Shown here piece after piece: positions 5,066-5,154 of a DNA stretch of 5,154 bases. The notes under the pieces were generated by a model. That model was not told where the DNA came from. It did not search any database and saw only the letters and a list, made by a program, of their open reading frames with translations. Source of the DNA: an uncultured Brevundimonas sp. Its GTDB lineage: Bacteria > Pseudomonadota > Alphaproteobacteria > Caulobacterales > Caulobacteraceae. The stretch is taken from the NCBI GenBank assembly GCA_946481405.1, contig CAMLNY010000141.1, positions 1 to 5,154 of the forward strand, read 5' to 3'. The position numbers and the translations under genes were made by a program. Positions within the stretch are counted from its first letter, which is position 1; the number at the start of each line of letters is the position of its first letter.

Positions 5066-5154
5066 TCAGGCCAGCTCGTCCTCGTCGGCGTCGCATTCGT
5101 CGTCGTCTTCTTCGTCTTCATCCTCGTCTTCGTCTTCGTCCTCTTCCTCGTCTT
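5066..5154 (-). CDS. Unrecognised protein with extremely acidic C-terminal tail, partial
   Basis: The gene runs in from the right edge on the minus strand and ends with TGA at 5066-5068; 28 codons are visible. Of the 28 residues, 23 are Asp or Glu, mostly alternating, broken only by one Cys and two Ala, with a terminal Leu-Ala (ECDADEDELA end). It is coded by GAC, GAA and GAG mixed, not by one repeated codon, which argues for selection on the protein rather than simple DNA repeat expansion. A terminator lies 26 bases after the stop. Long acidic tails occur in several small alphaproteobacterial proteins (for example the TIGR02300 family) and in nucleic-acid mimics, but the visible part does not allow a choice. 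Confidence 0.65.
   Translation of the reverse strand, partial: DEEEDEDEDEDEDEEDDDECDADEDELA

Overview
The window is GC-rich, densely packed bacterial chromosome, most likely from an alphaproteobacterium of the Caulobacteraceae type (Brevundimonas/Caulobacter-like). That placement is an inference from base composition, codon use and protein character; no rRNA or other marker gene is present. Seven complete genes and two cut by the window edges fill almost all of it. No tRNA, rRNA, CRISPR array, insertion sequence or phage gene was seen.

Layout. Bases 1-296 (+) carry the C-terminal end of a receiver domain, probably from a hybrid histidine kinase or response regulator. Its stop shares a CTAG with the stop of a convergent minus-strand cluster. 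That cluster, in transcription order, is a glutathione S-transferase-like gene (1890-2549), a nucleotidyltransferase-fold gene (1050-1829) and a calcineurin-like metallophosphoesterase (293-1066). The last two overlap by 17 bp and are probably translationally coupled. The 237-bp gap 2550-2786 separates this cluster from divergent plus-strand genes. It holds a strong 11-bp GC hairpin followed by TTTT on the minus strand, which looks like an attenuator ahead of the GST gene or the 3' end of a small RNA.

Plus-strand genes. At 2787-3958 lie exosortase H (xrtH), with its Cys/Arg/His catalytic triad visible, and a membrane protein that fits the XrtH-associated family. They share an ATGA stop/start, so this is a two-gene cell-envelope protein-sorting unit; no IPTLxxWG-CTERM substrate lies in the window. 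After a 60-bp gap holding a 25-bp imperfect palindrome comes a ParD-like ribbon-helix-helix gene (4019-4234). It is joined by another ATGA overlap to a type I methionine aminopeptidase gene (4231-5001) with all metal ligands intact. A strong hairpin at 5009-5040 then separates map from a convergent minus-strand gene, of which only the extremely acidic C-terminal tail (5066-5154) is visible.

Most noteworthy: (1) the ParD-like/Map pair, laid out like an antitoxin-toxin operon with a palindrome placed for autoregulation; (2) the overlapping nucleotidyltransferase and phosphoesterase genes, a possible add-and-remove enzyme pair of unknown substrate; (3) the XrtH pair without a local substrate; (4) the terminator-like hairpin with a CCCUCC loop in the GST leader.
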